Shown: in pieces, positions 35,481 to 44,115 of the stretch | Layout: each line of letters begins with the position of its first letter | How positions within the stretch are numbered: position 1 is the first letter of the stretch | Assembly (NCBI RefSeq): GCF_001273755.1 | Contig: NZ_LGYA01000001.1 | Coordinates: 1,856,216-1,915,626 of the forward strand | Reading direction: 5' to 3' | Origin: Peribacillus butanolivorans | GTDB taxonomy: Bacteria; Bacillota; Bacilli; Bacillales; DSM-1321 | Length of the DNA: 59,411 bases | Position numbers and translations under genes: made by a program | The notes under the pieces: model-generated | Told to the model about the DNA's origin: nothing | What the model saw: only the letters and a program-made list of their open reading frames with translations | Databases searched by the model: none

Positions 35481-35744
35481 TTGTTTCTGATTGTTACTAC
35501 TCTTTTAGGAACGGTTTGTTTCCATTTGGGAAAATCTATCTTTACAGATTCTGATTCAACCCTAGATATTGGGATAAAATGCATAACGACAATTGGGCTA
35601 GCATATGTGACTATAATGTCTGGATTAAGAAGTTTAGATCTATTGTTTCTAAACTTTGCAGTTGCAGCCATCTCAATCCTTATATTCATCATTTTGATAG
35701 GAGTTTTTAGAGCTCCCTTTTCTAATTATTCTAAGTCATCCTGA
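35481..35744 (+). CDS. Hypothetical membrane protein, probably 5'-truncated
   Basis: Open frame with three hydrophobic segments (FILFLIVTTLLGTVCFHLG, then CITTIGLAYVTIMSG, then LLFLNFAVAAISILIFIILI). The TTG at 35481 is arbitrary: the frame is open back to a TAG at about 35367 and reads TSGLLKEAVKQPYEVQHTSF with no ribosome site. It is likely the C-terminal piece of a larger membrane protein. The terminator at 35786-35812 closes it. Function unknown. Confidence 0.4.
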   Translation: MFLIVTTLLGTVCFHLGKSIFTDSDSTLDIGIKCITTIGLAYVTIMSGLRSLDLLFLNFAVAAISILIFIILIGVFRAPFSNYSKSS

Positions 35745-35785
35745 ATCCAGCAATCTTGGTTTTTGTATATTTAATTTAGTTATAA

Positions 35786-35812
35786 GGCCCTTTATCCAAA
35801 AAGGGCTTTTTT
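35786..35812 (+). terminator. Terminator
   Basis: Stem aggccctttat / aaagggct with six T's. Confidence 0.75.
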
Positions 35813-35865
35813 CGTTTAAAATTATTATTATTTGTCGATAACTTTAATAAAAGGAGGCGGTAAAA

Positions 35866-35997
35866 ATTTTTATTATAGAGCTAATTGTAGCCATTGTTTT
35901 AACAGGGGCATTTATTCATTTTCGTCTGACAAAAAGTAAGGAACATTACAAAGCTGCATTGCTAGCACGCCATATAGGGGTCCCACCAACATTTTGA
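35866..35997 (+). pseudogene. Remnant of a small membrane protein cut by a MITE
   Basis: A strong ribosome site aaggagg (35851-35857) is followed 8 bp later by ATT instead of ATG. The frame reads IFIIELIVAIVLTGAFIHF, then RLTKSKEHYKAALLAR, and is then overrun by the MITE end at 35977 and stops at 35995. The start may be an ATT codon or a mutated ATG. Function unknown. Confidence 0.5.
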
Positions 35998-36254
35998 CGT
36001 TAGACCCACGTTAAGCCATTTTATGGTAGATGAATAGTGTCGTTTTTTACTTTAAGCTGTTTCCCTTAAAGGTAAATAACCTTACTAAAAGAGAATTTAA
36101 TTTAGGGATGGATTAAGGGAAAGGGAAGTATTTTATTTTGTGTTACCAGAGGGATGTTGTTACAGCCTCCTATACTGATCGTTTTAGGGAAAATCCTTAA
36201 TTATCAATGGTTTTAGCATTAGCGTGGGAAATGTGATAATTGGTTGGTGCCACC
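35977..36254 (+). mobile_element. MITE-like element, copy 1 (~278 bp)
   Basis: Begins ggggtcccaccaacattttg and ends near ggttggtgccacc. The ends are imperfect inverted repeats of each other (about 35 bp: ccaac, cccacg-taa cores). The whole element is the reverse complement of 39936-40213 with scattered mismatches (shared blocks acgttaag, ttttagggaaaatccttaat, agcgtgggaaatgtgataat). No transposase is encoded. Confidence 0.75.
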
Positions 36255-36348
36255 TCATTTAATGATGGCGTTAAAACTCTATGATATGTACGGAAACGAA
36301 GTTGAAAACCATAGATTAACCTCGAATTAAAAAAGGGGTTTTTGGACA

Positions 36349-36381
36349 AAAAGCGGATTTAACAGGTTGGCCGCTTTTTTT
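36349..36381 (+). terminator. Terminator-like hairpin
   Basis: Stem aaaagcgg / ccgctttt with further T's. Confidence 0.6.
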
Positions 36382-36530
36382 GATTTTGATTTAATGGATC
36401 TTGATTTCCCGGAATTTTGACGAAAAATGATAATTTTTTTCCTACATGGTGTAGGTATAATTTTCGTTTAATGATTCGCTATAATGAATTTACAGAAAAT
36501 TCTTAATATAGAAATAAGGGGGTTGTAAAT

Positions 36531-36590
36531 ATGGCTATTCACTCTATTGGCGTTGTCGGTGCAGGATCCATGGGGACAGGCAAATTATGA
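36531..36590 (+). pseudogene. N-terminal stub of a 3-hydroxyacyl-CoA dehydrogenase
   Basis: With a ribosome site (agggggttg), ATG 36531 opens MAIHSIGVVGAGSMGTGKL and then TGA. This is the Rossmann start (GxGxMG) of 3-hydroxybutyryl-CoA dehydrogenase, cut after 19 codons by deletion. Upstream at about 36439-36453, cctac-atggt-gtagg is a dyad that could have been its operator. Confidence 0.65.
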
Positions 36591-36710
36591 GAGATATTGA
36601 GAAATGCTTTTTGGAAACCTCTTTAAAAATACGAAATAGCGAGAGTTAATTTTTAAGGGATTTCCTCTGCTGAACATTTCATAATTATTTAAAAAATATC
36701 TTCTTGTTAA

Positions 36711-36724
36711 TGTAAGCGTAAACA
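36711..36724 (+). promoter_or_regulatory. Candidate cre site (CcpA) ahead of the transport cassette
   Basis: TGTAAGCGTAAACA matches the catabolite-responsive consensus TGWAARCGYTWNCW with one mismatch. It lies between a possible -35 TTGTTA (about 36704) and -10 TATCTT (about 36726), 36 bp before the DUF3311 start, a position that suits carbon-catabolite repression. Confidence 0.55.
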
Positions 36725-36760
36725 ATATCTTATTTAGCAACCACATTTTGGAGGTGGACG

Positions 36761-36961
36761 ATGAAACTGATCCATGTTCTTGCGTTATTGCCGTTTATTG
36801 GTATGTTGGGAGGCTTGCCGTTTGTCAACACAGTAACTCCGTATGTTCTCGGAATGCCATTTAACCTTTTTTGGATTATTTTGTGGGTCGTTCTTTCATC
36901 GGTTATCATGGCAATTCTTAATATTATTGACCGGGATCATAGAGAGGGGGACGGTCTGTGA
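36761..36961 (+). CDS. DUF3311 small membrane partner of the symporter
   Basis: A 66-residue protein with two membrane helices (LIHVLALLPFIGMLGGLPF and PFNLFWIILWVVLSSVIMAI) ending in a charged tail DRDHREGDG. This DUF3311 pattern is typically encoded just before a sodium:solute symporter, as with Bacillus subtilis yhjC-yhjB. The ribosome site ttggaggtgg is ideal. Its stop overlaps the GTG start of the symporter by 4 bp, so the two are coupled. It probably assembles with or stabilises the transporter. Confidence 0.85.
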   Translation: MKLIHVLALLPFIGMLGGLPFVNTVTPYVLGMPFNLFWIILWVVLSSVIMAILNIIDRDHREGDGL

Positions 36962-38451
36962 ACATTGCTTTAGGCATTATATTCAGTTTTTTGGCGATTA
37001 CCATCTATTTGAGCATCCAGGCAAAGAAAGGGAAAGACATGAGTTTGGAACAATGGTCCGTCGGGGGGAGAGGCTTTGGGGCGATTTTAATCTTCCTATT
37101 GCTTGCCGGAGAAATTTTTACGACCTTTACCTTCCTCGGTGCTGCCGGTTGGGCCTATCGCAGTGGGGTTGCTGCCTACTATGTTTTATGCTACCTGGTA
37201 TTGTCTTTTGTATTCTCCTATTTTCTGTTGCCGCCTATCTGGAGATATGGGCAAAAACATAAACTTGTCTCTCAATCGGATTTTTTTGCCAGCAAGTACA
37301 ATAGTCCGTTTTTGGGGGTTCTGGTTACTCTTGTAGGGGTAATGGCGATGGTTCCCTACCTCATGCTTCAATTTAAAGGTCTAGGTATTATTGTCTCGGA
37401 AACCTCCTATGGTTCGATTTCGCCTTCAACCGCAGTTTGGATTGGAGCTGTTTCCCTCACTGTATTTGTAATGGTATCGGGGATTCATGGATCGGCCCGT
37501 ACAGCGATTATTAAAGATTTTATGATCTTGGTAGTAGTTTTGTTTTTGGGAATTTATATCCCGTTTCACTATCACGGAGGAATACAGCCGATGTTTGAAG
37601 CAGTCAATGCGGCCAAGCCCGGTTTACTGACATTTCCTGAAAAAGGGTTAAGCTTATCGTGGTTTATCTCCACCGTTCTCATAACTGTTCTGGGTGTTCA
37701 TTTATGGCCTCATTCGATAACGGCAGTTTTCTCCGCCAAAAGCGGGAACGTTTTTCGGAAAAATGCAGCGGTTCTACCATTGTATACGCTTATCATGGTA
37801 CTTGTTTTCTTTGTAGGGTATACAGCGATCTTGCAAGTCCCCGGATTGGAAGGGGCGGAAGCGGATCTATCCTTGTTGAGATTATTGATCAAAACGTTTG
37901 ACCCATGGATCGTAGGATTTATTGGAGCGGCAGGGCTACTAACAGCTTTAGTTCCCGGATCGATGCTTTTAATGACTTCCGCTACCTTGTTGTCGAAGAA
38001 CGTATATAAGGTTTTTGTTCCATCGGCTACCGAAGCCCATGTGGCAAAAGTAGCAAAAATGCTCGTTCCGGTCATCACTTTGATAGCGCTTTCCCTAACC
38101 TTAAGCAGAAGCAACACGCTCGCCAATTTGCTGCTTATTGGATTAAGTACGGTAACGCAGTTGTTCCCGGCCTGTTTTTTCAGTTTATTGACAAAACAGT
38201 TTGTGAACAAATATGGGGCCATTTTTGGGATAGTATGCGGGGTGTTGGCAACCTTCTACATGACGCTTACGAATACAACGATCGGCACTTTGTTTCCCGA
38301 ACTGCCGCAAGCTTTCAAAGATCTGAACAGCGGAATCATTGCCCTGCTGATTAATGTAGCGGTTATGTTAGTGGTAAGCTTTGCAACACGAAAAGCAATA
38401 GCCAAAAAAGAGCAAGTCTTAATGGAGGAAGCGCCCGTACGGTTTGAATGA
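36958..38451 (+). CDS. Sodium:solute symporter family (SSF) transporter
   Basis: A 497-residue transporter with about 13 membrane helices, starting at GTG 36958 (overlapping the previous stop). SSF features include MSLEQWSVGGRGFGAILIFL after helix 1 and the unwound helix region FTTFTFLGAAGWAYRSG, and a C-terminal cytosolic tail. It uses the sodium gradient to take up a small organic substrate, probably a carboxylate or similar carbon source, judging from the cre-like site and the neighbouring catabolic stub. It is more GC-rich than the surrounding genes and enclosed by two inverted MITE copies, so it may have been acquired. The substrate cannot be read from the sequence. Confidence 0.92.
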   Translation: MNIALGIIFSFLAITIYLSIQAKKGKDMSLEQWSVGGRGFGAILIFLLLAGEIFTTFTFLGAAGWAYRSGVAAYYVLCYLVLSFVFSYFLLPPIWRYGQKHKLVSQSDFFASKYNSPFLGVLVTLVGVMAMVPYLMLQFKGLGIIVSETSYGSISPSTAVWIGAVSLTVFVMVSGIHGSARTAIIKDFMILVVVLFLGIYIPFHYHGGIQPMFEAVNAAKPGLLTFPEKGLSLSWFISTVLITVLGVHLWPHSITAVFSAKSGNVFRKNAAVLPLYTLIMVLVFFVGYTAILQVPGLEGAEADLSLLRLLIKTFDPWIVGFIGAAGLLTALVPGSMLLMTSATLLSKNVYKVFVPSATEAHVAKVAKMLVPVITLIALSLTLSRSNTLANLLLIGLSTVTQLFPACFFSLLTKQFVNKYGAIFGIVCGVLATFYMTLTNTTIGTLFPELPQAFKDLNSGIIALLINVAVMLVVSFATRKAIAKKEQVLMEEAPVRFE

Positions 38452-38494
38452 CGAAAGTTTTGAATTTGAATACTCGCATAGGAGGGAATCTGAA

Positions 38495-38953
38495 ATGGCA
38501 CTTGGTTTGGAATTTTTTATGGAAGCAAAGGTGTTGACCGGCTCCGACGTACAGGAGCTAGGGGTGACGCAGAAGGGAAAACGGCGTGTCATCCCTATCA
38601 CGGGAGGCACGTTCGAAGGACCTAATATCAAGGGAATTGTTGTGCCGGGAGGGTCTGATTGGCAGCTAATTCGTTCCGATGGAGTCAAGGAGATTGAGGC
38701 ACGATATACACTTCAAACGGACGACGGACATTTGATCTACGTTGAAAACCGGGGGATTATCTATGATCCTGAACAGGCAATCGAAAAGCTCAAAAGAGGA
38801 GAGTATATGTCCCCCGAAACCTATTATTTCAGAACGACGCCGACATTCGAAGCTTCCGGGGAGAGGTATGCCATGCTTACCCGAACGTTTTACGTCGGGG
38901 TAGGGGAGCCGAATCCAACTGGCGTCCATATCAAATTTTATCAATTGACATAA
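38495..38953 (+). CDS. DUF3237 family protein
   Basis: A 152-residue protein. The start is ATG 38495 after ribosome site aggaggg; the longer frame from 38444 overlaps the symporter gene and lacks a site. Family features are GKRRVIPITGGTFEGPNIKG, VVPGGSDWQLIRSDG, YTLQTDDGHLIYVENRG and YYFRTTPTFEASGERY. DUF3237 (UPF0311) proteins are small beta-barrels of unknown function, often found in catabolic operons. It lies 43 bp after the symporter gene, in the same probable operon. Confidence 0.88.
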   Translation: MALGLEFFMEAKVLTGSDVQELGVTQKGKRRVIPITGGTFEGPNIKGIVVPGGSDWQLIRSDGVKEIEARYTLQTDDGHLIYVENRGIIYDPEQAIEKLKRGEYMSPETYYFRTTPTFEASGERYAMLTRTFYVGVGEPNPTGVHIKFYQLT

Positions 38954-38973
38954 CCGGGAAAGGGGAAGAACCT

Positions 38974-39063
38974 ATGATTCTTGCGGATCTTGTAATCCGT
39001 TTTAAACAGTTTAAAAAAGAGATTCCAATCATTGAAGAAATCATTCTCATCCAAACGGAATAG
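38974..39063 (+). pseudogene. Truncated 29-codon frame after DUF3237
   Basis: Ribosome site aaaggggaag, then ATG 38974: MILADLVIRFKQFKKEIPII and a stop after 29 codons. It looks like the beginning of an operon gene cut short, but I cannot identify it. A terminator follows. Confidence 0.4.
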
Positions 39064-39084
39064 TAGAATTTTGTAATACCAAGG

Positions 39085-39190
39085 GGCCCATTTTCCCGCT
39101 GGTGCCGGTTATCAGAAAATGGGCCAGTTTTAAAAAGGTAAGAAAGAAAATACTGTCACGCCACAGTCCTTGATACTGTGGTATTTTTTG
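39085..39190 (+). terminator. Two terminators closing the cassette
   Basis: The first stem is ggcccattttc / gaaaatgggcc (39085-39125). The second is ccacagt / actgtgg with TTTTTT (39161-39189). Confidence 0.75.
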
Positions 39191-39206
39191 TACATGGGGT
39201 ACCACC

Positions 39207-39935
39207 ACATGCCCATCAAGCTAAGGCAAATTATTATCACCAAAACGAAAAAAACACTATTCTTTCTGTAATACGATAAAAAGGATGGTGTTTTTTTATG
39301 TGTCACGAGGTTTCAGATGAACTCACCCTCTTTTCACAGGAAATACAACGATCTTTGTCTCCACAAGTTCTCCAACAGTTGGCCAAAAAGGTAGGTTTTG
39401 TTCAAAGGACGAGTAAGTACCAAGCTAAAGATTTAATAGCGTTGTGCGTGTGGTTAAGCCAAAAAGTAGCGAGTACTTACCTGATACAGTTATGTAGTTG
39501 TCTAGAATCTTCAACCGGAGTCTTGATAAGTCCTGAAGGACTTAAGCAACGATTTAATCCTTCTGCTGTCAGGCTCTTACAACACGTATTAACTTACTTA
39601 CTTACTCAAAAACTATATACCTCTCAGGTTCTTCCTCATCGTTACACTTCTAAGTTTCAGCGTATACGAATCTTGGACTCTACGACTTTTCAACTTCCAG
39701 ATGTGTTTGCCTTATCCTATCAAGGATCTGGAGGCAGTAGCCATACAGCTGGCGTTAAGATTCAATTAGAATATGATCTTCTCAATGGTCAATTCCTGCA
39801 CGTTCACTCAGGACCAGGTAAACTAAATGATAAAACCTACGGTTCCACTTGTTTACAAACGGTTCAAACAGGTGATTTATGTATACGAGATTTAGGATAC
39901 TTTGACTTGAAAGATCTCCATCAAATAAATGAGGA
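39207..39935 (+). mobile_element. IS231-like (IS4 family) element, 3' part lost
   Basis: The left end catgcccatcaagctaag (39208-39225) matches the IS231 terminal repeat as I know it (CATGCCCATCAACTTAAG type). The transposase start follows. No right terminal repeat exists; the sequence passes directly into MITE copy 2 at about 39936. Confidence 0.75.
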
Positions 39936-39993
39936 GGTGACACCAACCAATTATCACATTTCCCACGCTAATGCTAAAACCATTGATAATTAA
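39298..39993 (+). pseudogene. Truncated IS231-type transposase
   Basis: The frame matches the N-terminal half of an IS4-family transposase: MCHEVSDELTLFSQEIQRSL at the start, first catalytic Asp in RILDSTTFQLPD, second in DLCIRDLGYFDL. Family members are about 470-480 residues; only ~211 codons are genuine, and the last ~20 codons (EVTPTNYHISHANAKTIDN) are read through the MITE. The third catalytic residue (Glu) is missing, so it is inactive. Confidence 0.82.
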
Positions 39994-40213
39994 GGATTTT
40001 CCCTAAAACGACCATTTTAGGGAAGTTAAATACTAACCATCTAATGGTTGTAAAATAGATGATTTTCGTTCCCTTAACCCTTTCCTAAATGTAATTCCCT
40101 TTTCACAAAGCTATTCACGTTAACGGGAAATAGCTTAGAGTAAGGAAAAACTCTATTTTGTTACCAGAAAATGTCTTAACGTGGGTTTTACGTCAAAATG
40201 TTGGTGCTACCCC
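39936..40213 (-). mobile_element. MITE-like element, copy 2 (inverted)
   Basis: The reverse complement of 35977-36254. The end reads caaaatgttggtgctacccc. Together the two copies bracket 36.25-39.94 kb. Confidence 0.75.
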
Positions 40214-40503
40214 TAATAGGTGACAGAGTCAGTACGCCGAGATTCGCAATTTGCACATCTTCTTCCCAAGGATACATGCTAGTAGCACAGACTAAGCGAT
40301 TTTTTTCAAAAGAGCCAAATACTGCCTATTGATCCAACTCTACATAAGCGTCATCCAAGTCTTGTTCAGTGGCGGGGGATTCAAACTCTGAGAAAAATCG
40401 CATCATCCTGCTCTGTTAATTGGCGCAATGTACCTTCCAAGTTTTCTTGTAGCAAGACGTTCTTTTCTGTTTCTGAAAAATAAAAAAGATAATCTGCACC
40501 CAT
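40214..40503 (-). pseudogene. Decayed GNAT-family acetyltransferase
   Basis: On the minus strand from ATG 40503 the frame reads MGADYLFYFSETEKNVLLQE and on to TEQDDAIF, then frameshifts; it continues as FESPATEQDLDDAYVELDQ, a TAG, then AVFGSFEKNRLVCATSMYPW and QIANLGVLTLSPIR. This is the middle of a GNAT N-acetyltransferase, with at least one frameshift and one stop, cut off by the MITE. Confidence 0.7.
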
Positions 40504-40575
40504 GCATTGTGACTTCTCCTTCATTCAATTTCTGGCGGAAGTCTAGCTCAGACAGTTCTTGTTCTTTAGAAAGGT

Positions 40576-41454
40576 TTAACTTATCGCATTTTTTACCCAA
40601 TTCTTAGTTATCTCAGCGAATTTATTTACTGCAGGTGAAATAGGCGTTCTGATAGCTAATCCAATCGTTCGTGTTTGCTCTAATTCAAGTGGGATGACCT
40701 TTATGGAATCCAATCCTTTTGGGATAATCATTTCCGGTAAAATACTAATACCTAAATTATTCTCAACCATAGAAAAAATAGAATTTTCGTTCATATTTTC
40801 AAATCGAATATTTGGCTGAATGTTGTTTTCTTTAAAAAATAATTGTATATCGTCAAAGCATTGATAAGTTGGCATAATGAAAGGAGCATTTTCTATATCT
40901 TTAACTGATAGATGTTTGTTGCTATGTAAAGGTGATTGCTCTGATACTACACATAAAAGTGGCTCAGTCTTTAACTTTACAATATCAAATGAATGTAAAG
41001 AGGTAGTTTTGTTATTAATAAAACCACAATCCACCTCACTATCTAGTAACCATTTTTCTATCTCAGTATAATTTCCTTCTATTAGTTGAATTTCTATATT
41101 AGGATATTTCTTCTCCATTTCCTTAATAATATAAGGAATCCAGTTTGTAGATATACTACTAAATACCCCTACCTTTACCGTTCCTTTATTCAATCCGTTA
41201 ATAGCGTTTACTTCCTGCTTTAACATATCGTTATAATATAGAATCTCTCGAATAGTGACTAATAAATCCTTCCCATTCTGAGTTAACTTAATTGCAGAGT
41301 TGTTACGAATAAATAAAGGAAAGTTAAACTCTTTTTCTAAACTGGTAATGGCATGACTCACAGCAGATTGTGTTAATCCTAATTCTTCCGCAGTTTTTGT
41401 AAAGCTATTTAGCTCTGCTGCTTTACTAAAAATTTCATACTTAACTAAACTCAT
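40576..41454 (-). CDS. LysR-family transcriptional regulator
   Basis: A 292-residue regulator. The start is ATG 41454 after ggggtg; the longer frame to 41550 has no ribosome site. The N-terminal winged HTH is KAAELNSFTKTAEELGLTQS, then AVSHAITSLEKEF. The effector domain begins at VKVGVFSSISTNWIP and contains DCGFINNKT. It is divergent from the epimerase gene (117 bp between starts), which is its probable target. The promoter interval contains AT-rich sequence but no T-N11-A box I would defend. Confidence 0.92.
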   Translation of the reverse strand: MSLVKYEIFSKAAELNSFTKTAEELGLTQSAVSHAITSLEKEFNFPLFIRNNSAIKLTQNGKDLLVTIREILYYNDMLKQEVNAINGLNKGTVKVGVFSSISTNWIPYIIKEMEKKYPNIEIQLIEGNYTEIEKWLLDSEVDCGFINNKTTSLHSFDIVKLKTEPLLCVVSEQSPLHSNKHLSVKDIENAPFIMPTYQCFDDIQLFFKENNIQPNIRFENMNENSIFSMVENNLGISILPEMIIPKGLDSIKVIPLELEQTRTIGLAIRTPISPAVNKFAEITKNWVKNAIS

Positions 41455-41571
41455 CGTTGACACCCCAAGAATTTTTTTCATGTATTTCATTATAATTATT
41501 CGCTGTACTAATGGCAAACATGTACTTATAATCAGGATTACATTTAACAATTGATTAAAAGGAGCTGTATT

Positions 41572-42336
41572 GTGGTGAAAAAAATTTTAATTACAGGAGC
41601 TGCTGGGAAAATTGGTCAACATATAACTAATACTTTAATGAAACAAACAAGCTTTCAATTAAGATTGGCAGATATTAATTTATTTCCTTTAGAAAAATTT
41701 AAGAAGTCGTCAGGTCATGAAGTTATTTTTCTAGATGTATCTAGTTTAGAAGAATGTCAGGAAGCATGTAAAAATATAGATATTGTGATTCATCTAGCAG
41801 GAGATCCCTCTCCAAATGCAGATTTTTATACTACTTTATTAGAGAGTAATATTAAAGGTTCATACAATATATTTAAAGCTGCCTCAGATAACGGTATATC
41901 TAAAGTAGTAGTTGCTTCCAGTGCTCAAACAGTTGAAGGATATCCACTAGACTTTCAAGTAACAGAATCATCACCCGTTAGACCAAAAAATATGTATGGG
42001 GTTAGTAAATGTTTTGTGGAAGCACTTGCATCGTATTTCGCTTATGAGAAACAGTTACAAAGTATTGCCATCCGTATTGGTGCTTATGACGATTACAAGA
42101 CTGAAAATCAGCCACTTTCAGCTCGAGACATGAGTGCCTATATAAGTCCAGAAGATTTTAGTGAACTTCTACTAAAAACGATTTCAGCTAAAAACCTACC
42201 ACCTTTTTCAATCTTACATGGTATATCTAATAATCGTTTTAAACGTTTAAACCTTGAAGAAACAAAAAGGTTAGTAGGATATACTCCCAATTCAGATGCA
42301 TTTAAATTGTGCGGTATTCAGTTTTTTGACCGTTAG
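41572..42336 (+). CDS. NAD(P)-dependent epimerase/dehydratase (extended SDR)
   Basis: A 254-residue extended short-chain dehydrogenase. The nucleotide motif is ILITGAAGKIGQHI, the catalytic region VASSAQTVEGYP (Ser) and MYGVSKCFVEAL (YxxxK). The start is GTG 41572 or 41575; the frame begins at 41551, but the ribosome site aaaggag (41558-41564) lies within that extension. The closest known type by pattern is the uronate dehydrogenase/NAD-dependent epimerase group. It is divergent from and probably controlled by the LysR regulator. Cytosolic; substrate unknown. Confidence 0.85.
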   Translation: MVKKILITGAAGKIGQHITNTLMKQTSFQLRLADINLFPLEKFKKSSGHEVIFLDVSSLEECQEACKNIDIVIHLAGDPSPNADFYTTLLESNIKGSYNIFKAASDNGISKVVVASSAQTVEGYPLDFQVTESSPVRPKNMYGVSKCFVEALASYFAYEKQLQSIAIRIGAYDDYKTENQPLSARDMSAYISPEDFSELLLKTISAKNLPPFSILHGISNNRFKRLNLEETKRLVGYTPNSDAFKLCGIQFFDR

Positions 42337-42374
42337 ATATTGCATACAAAACACATTTAAAAGGAGAATTTTCT

Positions 42375-42503
42375 GTGAAGAGCTTAACAAAAAACACCAA
42401 AAAGAAAAAGATTATTTACTCAGAACAGATAGAAACTAAAAGAAAAAAAACTTATAAAGACTACTGGAATGAAATTATTAAAGCTCTCATTGCTACTAAA
42501 TAA
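42375..42503 (+). CDS. Small lysine-rich protein (42 aa)
   Basis: The ribosome site aaaggag precedes GTG 42375. The product is very basic (VKSLTKNTKKKKIIYSEQ start, KALIATK end). It lies 38 bp after the epimerase stop and is probably in the same transcript. It is not identified; size and charge recall Fur-regulated small basic proteins such as the one at 44116, but the sequence does not match well. Confidence 0.5.
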   Translation: MKSLTKNTKKKKIIYSEQIETKRKKTYKDYWNEIIKALIATK

Positions 42504-43076
42504 ATTTTATATTCGTCGAAAGCGTATAAGCCAAATTTAATGCAACTAGTAAATTTTTCAGCGCAATTTGATTAATGATTTAATATCTTTAAGTGAACGG
42601 AGCAGAACGAACATTTTATTCAAGAAATAGTTAAATAAGTTAGTCGTATGTCTATGTTCATACGCGCAAAATTGCTGGATATGGAAGAACCTATACCCTG
42701 CTTATTTTCATCGCGTCGTAACCTTTTGCGATCATAAAGGCACTTATATACAGACCATTTCAATTGGTCGAATGGGGGTGCCAGATGTTACTGACGTTCT
42801 ATTTTGGCAAGAAATTGACGGTATTATTTGTCCAAAATCTGACGGAGATATTGGCCGATAGAAAGGGGAAGCCAGTAAATTACTTTAGCTTCCCCCTCAA
42901 CTAAATATCAACCTGATAGGTTTCGTAAGGAAAAGGCTAAGAAGGAATTACTTCAAATAAAGGAAAATTGGAAGACAGGAGTATCATCTTTTACAAACAA
43001 GACAGCATTCCTGTAATAAATTTAATTGTAAAAAGGATAAGTTTGTGAATAAACGCACTTAAACTAACGGGTGCGT
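42504..43076 (+). other. Intergenic with a decayed coding remnant and family A 5' half
   Basis: About 42717-42861 reads in one frame CDHKGTYIQTISIGRMGVPD and VTDVLFWQEIDGIICP before a stop, with no start; unidentified remnant. 43030-43076 is the first half of a family A repeat (acttaaactaacgggtgcgt), which is interrupted by the intron that follows. Confidence 0.5.
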
Positions 43077-43751
43077 GTGCGGCCGAGCCTAGGTCGTATC
43101 ATATAACGGGTGGGATTCCCGTCGAGCAAGAACTAGCCATTCACTCGTAGCGAGTCTTGGAGGGCTAAAGGTAACTTTGGTCTTTAAGCGTAGACAGTTA
43201 GGTAGCGGGCCGAAAGCCAAACGGTTGAAGGGATTGAGCTCCGAAATGTTAGTAAATCGAGAGGGCTGATGCCTTATGCATAGCAGAAAGCTACATTTTA
43301 CCTTTCGTTAAGGCAAGAAGGGTAAAGCCTCTCCGGAGTCAGAGACCTTGGCACGTTATACATTGATATGATACGGCAACTCGGGAGGCCCTACCGGTCT
43401 TTTCTTTTTTTTAGAAGAGTATGGTGTACAAGCGATAACAAGTGAGGAAACCAAATGCCGATGTTAGGGAGTCGGATAGCAGCGTAGTACCTATGAAGTT
43501 GGGTAATGCCGATGGAGGAAAGGCTGCTACCAAAGTATCACCCTTAATAGGGACACATTTACTACACACAGAGGTAGAATAAATGGAAACAAAACTACTA
43601 AGGATAGCAGAATAGCAAAGTCTGATAGAAATTAGCTGCATTCTGTGAACGATAAGTTGGAGGAGCCGTGTGCGTTAATAGCGCAAGCACGGTTCTGAGA
43701 GGGGATGGAGTTCAATTTACCGCAAGGTAGAAAGACTCCTTTCTACTCGAC
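43077..43751 (+). mobile_element. ORF-less group II intron (675 nt)
   Basis: Begins GTGCGGCCGAGCC and ends CTACTCGAC, fitting the GUGYG...AY rule. Domain V is at 43663-43695 (GAGCCGTGTG, GCAAGCACGGTTC) and domain VI at 43707-43739 (ggagt ... actcc hairpin). Upstream are several GNRA-rich stems of domain I-III. No reverse-transcriptase frame is present; domain IV is reduced to about 43395-43420. The boundaries are fixed by the family A repeat: joining 43076 to 43752 restores aactaacgggtgcgttagtt. Splicing or mobility would need a maturase supplied in trans. Confidence 0.82.
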
Positions 43752-44115
43752 TAGTTCTTTAAGAAGTATGGAAAATGATTAAACTTTTTTATAAAAGTAT
43801 CATTTAATTGAATATGTTAAGAGCATGTTTTTATCAGTCTTTTTTCAAAACATGCTCTTTTCTTTTGTAGCTAGTATTGGATATTGAACGAAAAGCAATA
43901 GCGTGGTACCGAATTGATACCATCTCATTTAAATCATAGCTCATGGTCCCACTTATTGTTTCTAAATCTCTTGAACAGATGCTCAATAATTCACAGAATT
44001 GTTGAATTATTATTATATAAACTTACAGAATTGTTGTATTATTTAGATAAGTTACATTTTAGCTTGTTAATTCTATAAAACACTCTCAATCCATAAAAAG
44101 AAAGGAGTATTTATT
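43752..44115 (+). other. Intergenic: family A 3' half, family B repeat, AT-rich direct repeat
   Basis: 43752-43766 completes the intron-split repeat. 43768-43876 is a family B copy with stem aagagcatgttt / aaacatgctctt. At about 43988-44045, acagaattgttg-attatt occurs twice, 40 bp apart, upstream of the FbpB-like gene; it may be a binding site. No gene. Confidence 0.55.

Noticed and set aside
36843..37336. Overlapping frames within the symporter gene
   Set aside because: Out-of-frame shadows of a well-supported transporter.
43411..43641. Minus-strand 76-codon frame in the group II intron
   Set aside because: Lies wholly within structured intron RNA, with no ribosome site and no known family.
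43077..43751. Retron or diversity-generating element
   Set aside because: No reverse transcriptase frame nearby; domain V/VI and boundary rules fit a group II intron.
43980..44050. CRISPR-like direct repeats
   Set aside because: Only two copies of an AT-rich motif, no spacer-repeat array and no cas genes.
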